From Verrucomicrobiota bacterium (GTDB taxonomy: Bacteria; Verrucomicrobiota; Verrucomicrobiia; Opitutales; Seribacteraceae), in NCBI GenBank assembly GCA_014382645.1, contig JACNJI010000333.1, positions 1 through 10,986 on the forward strand: 10,986 bases of DNA, written 5' to 3'. Below the pieces are notes generated by a model that saw nothing but the letters and a program-made list of their open reading frames with translations, was not told the DNA's origin and made no database searches. Position 1 is the stretch's first letter. Each line of letters starts with the position of its first letter. A program made the position numbers and the translations under genes. Positions 1 to 7,497 of the stretch are shown piece after piece.

Positions 1-472
1 CGGCGAAATTATTATGAAGACTCCCGATGGACACGGGCTCGGCCTTCAAAATAGCGATTTTCTTGGGGTCGGTGACATCCCAAGACTTGGTCTTACTATT
101 CCAGATGAAGGACCCTTGCCCAAACTCTCTGGTCACTGCATCGAGCATCGAGGTGTATGCCTTCTCTTTCAATACGGCATCCTCAGCAGCCTTTAGCTTA
201 TTGGCTGCCTCTGTCAATGGATTCAGGTCGTTTACGCTGGTAACCGGTTCGTTTGCGTCGAACACATCCATGAACGACTGTTTATTGTCTTTAACTTTTT
301 TCCACTCCGTTTCCTTGCCGGACTGCAAGACCTCGTAACCATTCTCCACTTGTTCCTCGAGGAAAGCTTCGTCTTGAGCGATGTAGCTTTCGTGCTCAAG
401 CCATAAAAAAAGGGCGAGGCCTACGAGACCAAATAAACTAAAAAGACGTAATACAACTGCGACAGCATTCAT
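1..472 (-). CDS. Membrane-anchored protein of unknown function (3' end outside window)
   Basis: An open frame of 157 complete codons runs from an ATG at 472 down through the left edge, so the C-terminus is missing. An in-frame TAA lies three codons upstream of this ATG, which makes it the best start; a TTG two codons upstream is the only alternative. No clear Shine-Dalgarno is visible. Residues about 5-25 form a single hydrophobic segment (VVLRLFSLFGLVGLALFLWL), probably an uncleaved signal anchor. The rest is charged, rich in E, K, D and A, and partly likely helical (about residues 30-65 and 85-115), followed by a short beta-like stretch near 120-145. I do not recognise the family. It lies 146 bp downstream of the FAD oxidoreductase on the same strand, with its own possible promoter, so co-transcription is uncertain. 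It is probably a cell-envelope protein, but no function can be assigned. Confidence 0.75.
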   Translation of the reverse strand, partial: MNAVAVVLRLFSLFGLVGLALFLWLEHESYIAQDEAFLEEQVENGYEVLQSGKETEWKKVKDNKQSFMDVFDANEPVTSVNDLNPLTEAANKLKAAEDAVLKEKAYTSMLDAVTREFGQGSFIWNSKTKSWDVTDPKKIAILKAEPVSIGSLHNNFA

Positions 473-486
473 AGGCAATTAGGGTT

Positions 487-498
487 GTTATACATAAC
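487..498 (-). promoter_or_regulatory. Palindrome overlapping a possible -10 element
   Basis: On the minus strand GTTATGTATAAC has 5-bp inverted arms (GTTAT/ATAAC) around a 2-bp centre. The TATAAC within it could serve as a -10 box about 20 bases upstream of the ATG at 472. No convincing -35 sits 17 bases further upstream, so both the promoter and the operator reading are weak inferences. Confidence 0.25.
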
Positions 499-536
499 CT
501 AGAGTTTCAACTGGAAAAATTGCAAACTCATTCTAT

Positions 537-570
537 TTCTAAAGATAATGGGTCGACATCTACTTTAGAA
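537..570. repeat. Inverted repeat between the two minus-strand genes
   Basis: Eight-base arms (TTCTAAAG at 537-544 and CTTTAGAA at 563-570) flank an 18-base loop that contains GTCGAC. It lies about 50 bases beyond the stop of the FAD oxidoreductase. It could form a weak transcript hairpin, but it is AT-rich and no T-run follows it on the minus strand, so it is not a convincing intrinsic terminator. Confidence 0.3.
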
Positions 571-618
571 CATTTGCCCATCCTACTTGAACGCACCGAC
601 TAGAAAACTCTCGTTAAT

Positions 619-2847
619 TTAAGGATAAATGCGAGTTTGATAAATTTGGGCTCGATGATGACCGTGAGTGGACAGAATTTCTATTTCAATTGCCTTGGTT
701 TCTATGGGGTCGAACTGGTGAGAACGGAACCCAAGCAAGTTGTCCTCTACCGCAAGCAGTTCACGCCAATGACCACTCTCGCCTAATCTATAGATTCTAT
801 AAGAACGAGGGATGGTCGGGATAGTCATCCGTGGCAAAACCGAGGGATGGGGGGGGAATGCATATTCCAGGCAAGCATCGAAAACGAGATCGACTCTAGA
901 AATTGTTTGGGGTTTCTCCCAATGCAACTCAAGAAATTCGGGAAACTTGAAGTCGGTAGGTTCCGAAATCCAAATATGCGGCATTCTACCCGGCCTAGAA
1001 TGCCCATCGGCAATGTTTTCAACACCATAGACGGGTTGCTTCGGAGAGAGGCGAAAGCAGTAACCCGAACCGGGCCCTGGTAGTGCCGGAAGAACCGGAC
1101 AATAGCTTGAATAAGGATTCCTCAAAGTGGCCTTATTATCAGGAATTGGCGAATGCCTGAGAACTCCGACGGGCGCGTTGTCCTGAAGAAAGGGAATCAC
1201 ATGCATATTTCCCTCTATTTCAAGAAAATGCCAACCTGCTGATTTTATTTTAGATTGCAGTGGCAACTCAACCCATTGACCGGAGCTTTTTGATAAATCG
1301 ACTGATGCAGTGTCCAGGCAATCACCGGGGATGGTCGAACCGTTGCTCGCTCCCTCTAGCAAACGCACCTTTAGCCTGCAATCTTCTCGAACCTCAATAT
1401 AGAGATCAATCCCCTCGATCGAGTCGGTAATCACAGGAAATTGAAGCAATCTATTATCCGGAGAAGCAGTCACAGGCAGCACGGGATACTCCAGAGAGCA
1501 ACAGGGAAGGGTAGTAGAAGCGATGATTTTTGCAACTCGGCCAAGATCGTCAATGTCCTCAACAGGATCCGGACCGCACGAGTGATTCAATCGCGCCAAA
1601 TCCCGCCTAATGCCTTCGACATAGTTGGGTTTGGCCAAGGTTCTTGGCTGACGGCGATCCAAGGCGGCTCTGGCGGCCACTAAACCAACCGCCTCCCCGA
1701 GTTGAGCTGAAGCAGGCGGATGGCGAAGGCATGCCGAAACCCTGTGTGTGACAGATGCGTGCTCGCCGGCGACCATCAAGTTACGAACCTTTTTGGAATA
1801 AAGACAAGATAGAGGTATTCCATATTGTCCCGGCAGGGCTATTCGCCCAAGAGGCGATGAAAGTAGAGCAGCAGGTCCATCAAGAGGCGCACGTGCCATG
1901 GCCACATGATCTCCCCTTGGACGACTGGCTTCCATTTCCTCCGGGGTTAGTGATTCTTCACCTTTTATCCGGAAGCCATCTGAGCGTAAAACGGTCAATG
2001 AATACCATGACAACAAGAGTTTTTCCGCAAGATGAAGGAATGGAGAACGATTCTTGATATAATCCCAAGCGGCATAGGCAATTTCGGAAGCCTCGGGAGG
2101 AGATCCCCCCCTGTGCTTTGCCGCCCACTCCGCAAGATGTAGCCCTTGCGGGGCAAACAGGAAAGACTCGGAAAAGGGTAATTGGGCAGCCGGTTCATTG
2201 TCTTCCCAACGCAATCGAACCCATGAAGGCGCGGCAAAAGGGATAGGCTTTTCTGCCGATCGTATTTCCATTGTAATGGCAAAACGACTTTCGGGTGCCG
2301 TTACCCCAGAGCCAAACAAAGGGGACAACTTTGTATATTCCTCACGCTCAGTACCGTATTCGCCAGGAGCTCCCGCAAGTATGGCGAGCGAACCGTTGCC
2401 TGTACTGTCGATGTAAACTGGCGCCATGAAACGTCGACGAGAACGACCTAATACATCTATGCCGGTAACGGAAAGAATTTTATCCTTTCGCTCGTTCAAC
2501 TCAGCTTCGATTACAGGTAGATCATTGAAATAAAGTAATCGCTCTTGAGAACGAACGAAATCGTTCAATACTCGATCTCGACCTTCGTATGTCCCATCCA
2601 AATTAGAAGCCAAGTCCATGAGTAAAATTTCATCCAATAAGCCCGTTTCCCGAAAATAGGCGAAGTTTGGAACCGAACCATCCTCCAGCGGGAAGCGAAC
2701 TTCCCGGCCAATTCGACCACCAAGACTCGAGCGAGCCTCAACCAACGAGACGAGAGCTCCGGTTCGCGCTGCAGTAACGGCTGCGCAGATTCCAGCCAAA
2801 CCTGCTCCCACTACAACAACGTCGCATCTTTGGGAATGATATTTCAT
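619..2847 (-). CDS. FAD-dependent oxidoreductase with C-terminal discoidin-like domain
   Basis: This 742-residue protein starts with a Rossmann FAD-binding unit: GAGLAG at residues 14-19, acidic E37 ending the second strand, and SLGGR at 41-45. DSTGNGSLA (147-155) matches the Asp-[Ala/Ser]-Thr-Gly segment of the FAD_oxidored family (PF12831). NLMVAGEHAS near 356-365 and the following helix (383-396) match its second flavin-contact region. Residues about 455-600 look like a beta-rich domain. Residues about 605-742 resemble an F5/8 type C (discoidin) fold, with an N-IADG-RP start, LELHWEKP, and ISRVDLVFD. No signal peptide precedes the Rossmann motif, so a cytoplasmic location is likely unless it is exported in another way. 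The family oxidises or dehydrogenates varied, mostly unknown substrates; the appended beta-sandwich suggests a carbohydrate-related one, which is inference. It is divergent from the act operon and there is no evidence that it belongs to it. Confidence 0.88.
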   Translation of the reverse strand: MKYHSQRCDVVVVGAGLAGICAAVTAARTGALVSLVEARSSLGGRIGREVRFPLEDGSVPNFAYFRETGLLDEILLMDLASNLDGTYEGRDRVLNDFVRSQERLLYFNDLPVIEAELNERKDKILSVTGIDVLGRSRRRFMAPVYIDSTGNGSLAILAGAPGEYGTEREEYTKLSPLFGSGVTAPESRFAITMEIRSAEKPIPFAAPSWVRLRWEDNEPAAQLPFSESFLFAPQGLHLAEWAAKHRGGSPPEASEIAYAAWDYIKNRSPFLHLAEKLLLSWYSLTVLRSDGFRIKGEESLTPEEMEASRPRGDHVAMARAPLDGPAALLSSPLGRIALPGQYGIPLSCLYSKKVRNLMVAGEHASVTHRVSACLRHPPASAQLGEAVGLVAARAALDRRQPRTLAKPNYVEGIRRDLARLNHSCGPDPVEDIDDLGRVAKIIASTTLPCCSLEYPVLPVTASPDNRLLQFPVITDSIEGIDLYIEVREDCRLKVRLLEGASNGSTIPGDCLDTASVDLSKSSGQWVELPLQSKIKSAGWHFLEIEGNMHVIPFLQDNAPVGVLRHSPIPDNKATLRNPYSSYCPVLPALPGPGSGYCFRLSPKQPVYGVENIADGHSRPGRMPHIWISEPTDFKFPEFLELHWEKPQTISRVDLVFDACLEYAFPPHPSVLPRMTIPTIPRSYRIYRLGESGHWRELLAVEDNLLGFRSHQFDPIETKAIEIEILSTHGHHRAQIYQTRIYP

Positions 2848-3065
2848 CTTAAGAAAAGAATCCCAAGAGCAAATGGTAATTATCTTTGGGGGAAAGAAAA
2901 AAGGGAAATAAACTTCTCCCAGTCAATTTAAATATGCAACAATCAATGGCTATTCCCTCAAAGCAACACTCATCCGGCAACTAACCATCAAGAGGCTGGG
3001 GGATTAACCTTAGTTTATAGTAACAATTAAGCTTTATTTATAGTTTGACCGAGAGGGAAATGATA

Positions 3066-3094
3066 TTGTAAGAAATAACACCGTTGCCTATAAA
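3066..3094 (+). promoter_or_regulatory. Candidate sigma70-type promoter for the act operon
   Basis: TTGTAA (3066-3071) and TATAAA (3089-3094) are separated by exactly 17 bases, matching 4 of 6 and 5 of 6 consensus positions. A start would fall near 3101, about 250 bases upstream of actA. In AT-rich DNA such matches occur by chance, so this is the best candidate rather than a proven promoter. Confidence 0.4.
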
Positions 3095-3170
3095 AGGTTG
3101 TTTTCAGATGTCCCATCATTTGCCTGTCGACTATTTTTTAATTGACCTAACTTTTAATGTTCCTGCCAAA

Positions 3171-3242
3171 ACGCCGCTGTGCTTCGCCCGATGCTTACCC
3201 ATCGCTTGCTTGCTACGCCGAACATAACCGTCACGGCTCGTG
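3171..3242. repeat. GC-rich structured block, possible dispersed intergenic element
   Basis: Positions 3171-3240 contain 43 G or C in 70 bases, clearly above the flanking AT-rich spacer. It holds a 5-bp stem CGATG/CATCG (3189-3193 with 3200-3204), a 4-bp stem CACG/CGTG (3232-3235 with 3239-3242), a GCTTGCTTGCT run, and ACGCCG twice as a direct repeat (3171-3176 and about 3215-3220). On the minus strand it contains a 23-codon frame from ATG at 3225 to TAA ending at 3154, more likely incidental than a gene. It could be a dispersed repeat or part of a leader RNA. Whether it recurs elsewhere cannot be seen in this window. Confidence 0.3.
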
Positions 3243-3244
3243 TT

Positions 3245-3277
3245 GTTCCTAGCAGGTTTATTCCTGCAAGTTGGAAC
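3245..3277 (+). promoter_or_regulatory. Two-tier hairpin in the act leader
   Basis: GCAGG (3252-3256) and CCTGC (3263-3267) pair around the 6-base loop TTTATT. Outside an asymmetric internal loop, GTTCC (3245-3249) pairs with GGAAC (3273-3277). No T-run follows, so it is not an intrinsic terminator. It could influence leader stability or translation of actA about 75 bases downstream; the role is inference. Confidence 0.35.
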
Positions 3278-3352
3278 TCTTCATTTATTATTCGCACCGA
3301 TTTTCGCGCGGAGTAATATTTGAATACGAGGACTTATTTGGCCTAAGGCGAC

Positions 3353-4093
3353 ATGAGCAACATCTTTCCTCGCTGGACTAATACAATACCTTTAAAGGTC
3401 ATTGTCGGCTTAGGGCTAATTGGAGTCGGCGTATCTGCGGGCATAAATTATTACGCCACTCCAAAGTATACGCGGGTTGGCTATCAACCCACCCAGCCCG
3501 TATCATACGATCACAGTTTCCACGTAGGCGAACTGGGACTGGATTGTCGATATTGCCATCATGGCGTCGACAAGTCTGCCCATGCAGGTGTTCCCGCAGC
3601 CAATATTTGCATGAGTTGCCACAAGACGATCAAGGCTGACTCACCTGCCTTAGGGCCAATTCGAGCGAGTTATTACGGGGAAGACAAAAACAAGGACGGT
3701 ATCTTAAACAAAGGAGAAGACGCAAATAACGACGGCATACTTAGCCAAGGTCCTGCAGTACCTTGGACTCGTATTCATAAAGTGCCAGACTATGCTTACT
3801 TCAATCACGCCATACATGTAAATCGTGGCGTAAGTTGCGTAGCATGCCACGGCAGGATCGACCAGATGAAAGAAGTTTCTCACGCCAAGCATTTGAGCAT
3901 GGCATTTTGCTTGGATTGCCATCGCAACCCAGAAGATGCCCTTCGCCCCTTGGACAAAGTCACTGACCTTTCGTGGTTGCCCACTCTCACTGATAGTGAA
4001 GACCCCGTCGCGATTCAAGCCCACGCAGGGTTAAATCTCAAGGAGAAGTGGGGCATACATCCTCCTGTCAGTTGCAGCGGATGCCATCGATGA
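3353..4093 (+). CDS. actA: ACIII subunit ActA, pentaheme cytochrome c
   Basis: This 246-residue protein is the multiheme electron-transfer subunit of Alternative Complex III. Five CxxCH heme-attachment sites are present: C65RYCH, C86MSCH, C162VACH, C186LDCH and C241SGCH, the number typical of ActA. Additional His residues (for example in DHSFHVGE, FNHAIHVN and SHAKH) are likely distal ligands. Residues about 15-35 form one N-terminal membrane helix, which would place the hemes in the periplasm. Unusually, residues 111-134, between hemes 2 and 3, form two adjacent 12-residue calcium-loop-like units: DKNKDGILNKGE fits an EF-hand loop, and DANNDGILSQGP is its degenerate copy. A weak AAGG precedes the start. 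The stop overlaps the actB start as ATGA. The heme count and neighbours make the assignment firm; the calcium role is inferred. Confidence 0.95.
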   Translation: MSNIFPRWTNTIPLKVIVGLGLIGVGVSAGINYYATPKYTRVGYQPTQPVSYDHSFHVGELGLDCRYCHHGVDKSAHAGVPAANICMSCHKTIKADSPALGPIRASYYGEDKNKDGILNKGEDANNDGILSQGPAVPWTRIHKVPDYAYFNHAIHVNRGVSCVACHGRIDQMKEVSHAKHLSMAFCLDCHRNPEDALRPLDKVTDLSWLPTLTDSEDPVAIQAHAGLNLKEKWGIHPPVSCSGCHR

Positions 4094-7000
4094 CTATGAA
4101 AAATCCGAACGGAAAGGGACCTTCAGGCTCTCGCTATTGGAAAAGCTTGGACGATCTGGCTGAAACTCCGGCGTTCCGCACTTGGGTTGAACGAGAATTC
4201 CCTGAAGGAGCTTCCCTGATTGATGGTGTCCAGCGACGCAATTTCATGAAGGTAATGGCCGCCTCTTTTGGCCTAGCCGGATTCGGAATGACAGGCTGTC
4301 GACGGCCGGAGCAGGCAATTATGCCCTATGGCAAATCACCAGAGGAAGTCATTCCCGGAATCCCCAACTACTATTCCACTTCGCTTCCCACTTCCTTTGG
4401 ACATGTCCCTCTGATTGTCGAGAGTCACCAGTCAAGACCTACAAAGATAGAGGGCAACCCAAGTTATTTGCCAGCGGGTGGTGGTACCGACGTCCATTCG
4501 CAAGCTACCGTACTAGGTCTCTATGATCCCGACCGCGCCCAAGGTAGTTATGAGTCCAGCACTTCGGGCACTGGTGACAAAAAAACATTTGCTTGGGAAA
4601 AGACCCTAAAGAGTGATGCCGTAAAGACACTCGAAAGTGTTCTCTCTCCCGACAGATTAGCCAAAGGCAAGGTAGCCGTTCTTGCGGAATCATCCAGTTC
4701 CCCAGCTCGAGCAAAGCTTGCTGCGAAGTTACGCGACAAGGGCGTAATCTGGTCCGAATACGATCCCATCGACTCATCGACTGCAGCAAAAGCTTTGGGC
4801 AATGCATTGTCGACAGGTCCCTTGCGTTCCTTGGCCAGATTGAAAAAGGCTAAACGCATACTCTCCATTGATTGCGACTTTCTGGGAATGCGCGAACCGG
4901 ACCACCTCCGGCTCACCCGTGAGTTCACAAAAGGTCGAAAGGTCTTGAGTGCCGCGGACTCCAAGAAAATGAATCGCCTCTACTCTGTGGAGTCCGACCT
5001 CACCCTCACCGGTGCCGCCGCCGACCACAGACTGCGCCTTTCCTCTTCTCAAATGGTTGCATTCGCCAGTGCCGTCGCTGCCGAAGTTCTTTCACTTACG
5101 GAAAAATCGAGTGACTCCGTGATAGAGCTTTTGAAAGAACGCGCTGCCAAGGCAGGCTTGGACTCCTCGTGGTGCAAAGAAACTGCAATCGATTTAGTCG
5201 CTCATAAAGGCCAATCCTTGGTGCTCGCAGGTAATCATTTGCCCGAGGAAGCGCATGTACTTACTTACGCGATCAATCAAGCGCTAGGTGCTAACGGGGA
5301 AACTGTTCAATACGCAGAACTTTCAAGTAACGACTCTTCGAATATATCTGATTTAGTCGAAGCCATCGAGGCGGGAGAAATCGGCACCTTAATATTCTTA
5401 GGCGGCAACCCTACTTTTACAAGTCCGGCAAAGTTAGATTGGTCGGCCTTGGCCCAAAAGGTCGATCTTACCATCAGGTTTGGTTCGTCCATCGATGAAA
5501 CTTCCGAATTCTCCAATTTGCATATTGGCGCATCCCACTATTTGGAATGCTGGGGCGACGGGACGACTTGGGATCTTTCTGCGCACTTGCCCGTACAGCC
5601 ACTCATAGAACCTCTCTTCGCCACCTTTTCCGAACTCGATTTTCTTGCAATTCTAGCAGGTGAAGAAAAATCTTCGCATTCTTTGGTTCAGGAAACCTTC
5701 AAGGAATTGTCTGACGGAAGTTCTTTTGATGATTTTCTTCGGATTGGTCTACTTCCCCGCAACGTGTCCTTTGTCTCGCCAATTTATGATTTTGACAAAC
5801 TGGCCGATTTCAACGACGCCCTACCCGAAGCCCCTTCGCTTGATTCACTTGAAGTACTTTTAGTTCCTGACTTTCATGCATGGGACGGACGCTACGCAAA
5901 CAATGGCTGGATGCAGGAATGCCCCGATCCGATATCCAAGCTGACTTGGGACAATGCGATCCTCGTCAGTCCGGTTCTAGCTGCGGAATTAGAGAAGAAG
6001 CACAAAGGTCTTAACCTACTTCCCAAGCCGACCATGCTGAACAAAAATGGCGAGGTCGCACCCGACACCGCCGTATTCGATCTTGGTAAACAAGATGCTC
6101 CCGTGGTGAAGCTTACCTTGGCAGGCGGTTCCTCCATCGAAGGACCACTTCACGTCCAACCGGGATTGGCGGACTACACCTTAATTGCCACCCTCGGAAT
6201 GGGTAGAAGAACAGTCGGAAGAGTAGGTGAGGGCACTGGCTACGATGGATACCCTCTTCTCGGTTCTGATTCTTCCCGCATTGCTTCAGGAGTAACACTT
6301 TCCACTACGAAAAGTAGGCAAACCCTCGCCAATGTGCAAGAACACTGGTCGATGGAAGGCCGTGCGATCGTTCGAGAGGCAAATGCCGACGAGTACGCGG
6401 GCAAGGAGGATTTTGCCTCCGAAATGGGCGTGGAATCGCACTCCCCTCTCACATATGGCAGGGAAGACAACGAGGGCCTTAAACACAAGTCCCAAACCAC
6501 ACCGCGTGGACACTCAGCCTACGAACACCCGGATCACACCGGACTCCATCAATGGGGAATGTCCATAGACTTGAACCTTTGCACGGGTTGCAATGCGTGT
6601 GTCGTTGCCTGTCAAAGTGAAAACAACATTCCTGTCGTAGGGAAGGATCAAGTGCTTCGGGGGCGTGAAATGCACTGGATTCGGCTTGACCGCTACTTCA
6701 GTTCCACCGAACGCGAAGGGGCAGAAATCCCTTCCGATGTGCAAGTCAATTTCCAAGGTGTAGCATGCATGCACTGTGAAACTGCTCCTTGCGAACAGGT
6801 CTGTCCCGTAAATGCTACGGTTCATGACGAAGAGGGACTGAATGCGATGGCCTACAATCGTTGCGTCGGCACCCGATATTGCGCCAACAACTGTCCATAC
6901 AAGGTACGTCGCTTCAATTTCTTTGATTGGAACAAGCGAAAGAAAGACGATTATTATCTTGGTCCTCTGGGAGAAGAGAACCCCAAGTTGCCGACCCTTG

Positions 7001-7497
7001 TAAAAAATCCCGATGTCTCAGTCAGGATGAGGGGGGTAATGGAAAAATGCACTTACTGCGTACAACGAATTCAAGAAGCCAAAATCAATACCAAAGTTAA
7101 TGCCCAACGCAGCGAAAAGTTCGCCACAGGCAAAAATGGCGCTGAATTAGAGATCGAGGATAAACTGAAAGTGCCTGATGGTACAATCAAGACTGCCTGC
7201 CAACAGGTTTGCCCGGCCGACGCCATCGAATTCGGCGATATTTCAGATCCCGAAAGCGAAGTCTCAAAGTTGAAAAACAATCCGAGAGATTACTCCGTCC
7301 TCGGATACCTTGACACTCGACCTCGTACCACTTTCATGGCTCGCATCCGAAACCCCAATCCTCAGATGCCGGATGCAACCGACAAGCCGTATTCATCCCG
7401 TGAATACCATGATCGCGCACACCCTTCCCACGATAGTCATGGTCACGAGGAACACGACGAGCATCCCGCCGATGCTAATGGAAGTTCTCATCATTGA
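4090..7497 (+). CDS. actB: ACIII subunit ActB, molybdopterin-oxidoreductase-like/iron-sulfur fusion
   Basis: This fusion of about 1135 residues carries the iron-sulfur relay of ACIII. The N-terminus has a twin-arginine signal, RRNFMK (49-54), followed by a hydrophobic stretch ending GMTGC with C70, a possible lipobox, so it is probably a Tat-exported lipoprotein on the periplasmic side. Residues about 75-760 resemble molybdopterin oxidoreductases; in this family that half is known to have lost its cofactor. The C-terminal half is ferredoxin-like with four cysteine groups: C831xxCxxC837xxxC841, C893xxC896xxxxC901xxxC905, C925VGTRYC931xxxC935 and C987xxC990 with C1037xxxC1041. Thr928 replaces a cysteine, as expected for a [3Fe-4S] site. 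The last ~27 residues are His-rich. The start at 4090 gives an ATGA overlap with actA; ATG 4096 is an alternative, and an ATG at 4048 deep inside actA is unlikely. The C-terminus overlaps the actC start. Confidence 0.95.
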   Translation: MTMKNPNGKGPSGSRYWKSLDDLAETPAFRTWVEREFPEGASLIDGVQRRNFMKVMAASFGLAGFGMTGCRRPEQAIMPYGKSPEEVIPGIPNYYSTSLPTSFGHVPLIVESHQSRPTKIEGNPSYLPAGGGTDVHSQATVLGLYDPDRAQGSYESSTSGTGDKKTFAWEKTLKSDAVKTLESVLSPDRLAKGKVAVLAESSSSPARAKLAAKLRDKGVIWSEYDPIDSSTAAKALGNALSTGPLRSLARLKKAKRILSIDCDFLGMREPDHLRLTREFTKGRKVLSAADSKKMNRLYSVESDLTLTGAAADHRLRLSSSQMVAFASAVAAEVLSLTEKSSDSVIELLKERAAKAGLDSSWCKETAIDLVAHKGQSLVLAGNHLPEEAHVLTYAINQALGANGETVQYAELSSNDSSNISDLVEAIEAGEIGTLIFLGGNPTFTSPAKLDWSALAQKVDLTIRFGSSIDETSEFSNLHIGASHYLECWGDGTTWDLSAHLPVQPLIEPLFATFSELDFLAILAGEEKSSHSLVQETFKELSDGSSFDDFLRIGLLPRNVSFVSPIYDFDKLADFNDALPEAPSLDSLEVLLVPDFHAWDGRYANNGWMQECPDPISKLTWDNAILVSPVLAAELEKKHKGLNLLPKPTMLNKNGEVAPDTAVFDLGKQDAPVVKLTLAGGSSIEGPLHVQPGLADYTLIATLGMGRRTVGRVGEGTGYDGYPLLGSDSSRIASGVTLSTTKSRQTLANVQEHWSMEGRAIVREANADEYAGKEDFASEMGVESHSPLTYGREDNEGLKHKSQTTPRGHSAYEHPDHTGLHQWGMSIDLNLCTGCNACVVACQSENNIPVVGKDQVLRGREMHWIRLDRYFSSTEREGAEIPSDVQVNFQGVACMHCETAPCEQVCPVNATVHDEEGLNAMAYNRCVGTRYCANNCPYKVRRFNFFDWNKRKKDDYYLGPLGEENPKLPTLVKNPDVSVRMRGVMEKCTYCVQRIQEAKINTKVNAQRSEKFATGKNGAELEIEDKLKVPDGTIKTACQQVCPADAIEFGDISDPESEVSKLKNNPRDYSVLGYLDTRPRTTFMARIRNPNPQMPDATDKPYSSREYHDRAHPSHDSHGHEEHDEHPADANGSSHH

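Larger units (their letters stand above)
2848..3352. other. Divergent intergenic region between FAD oxidoreductase and act operon
   Basis: This 505-bp stretch holds no convincing protein gene. It is AT-rich apart from a GC-rich block near 3171-3240. On the minus strand GATAAT at 2879-2884, about 31 bases upstream of the FAD oxidoreductase start, is a possible -10 box, but its -35 partner is poor. On the plus strand a better promoter candidate lies at 3066-3094. Transcription from there would give act a leader of about 250 nt carrying several short hairpins. Regulators cannot be named from the sequence. Confidence 0.7.

Noticed and set aside
3154..3225. A 23-residue minus-strand peptide gene
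   Set aside because: It is very short, has no ribosome-binding site, and is explained by the unusual composition of the GC-rich block.
3683..3754. Dockerin domain in ActA
   Set aside because: Dockerin repeats are about 22 residues with separating helices; here two 12-residue loops are directly adjacent with no helices between.
4048..4089. Upstream ATG giving a longer ActB
   Set aside because: It lies deep inside the heme-5 region of actA; the extra residues are an out-of-frame reading of actA, and the ATGA overlap at 4090 is a normal start.
4548..4964. Long open frame of 138 codons on the minus strand inside actB
   Set aside because: It lies wholly inside a strongly supported gene, has no recognisable domain and appears to be a shadow of actB codon usage.
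4090..7497. An active molybdenum reductase (polysulfide, tetrathionate or nitrate type)
   Set aside because: The N-terminal half shows no N-terminal iron-sulfur cysteine motif or evident Mo ligand, and the fusion and neighbours (ActA, two NrfD-like proteins, DUF3341, monoheme cytochrome) define ACIII.
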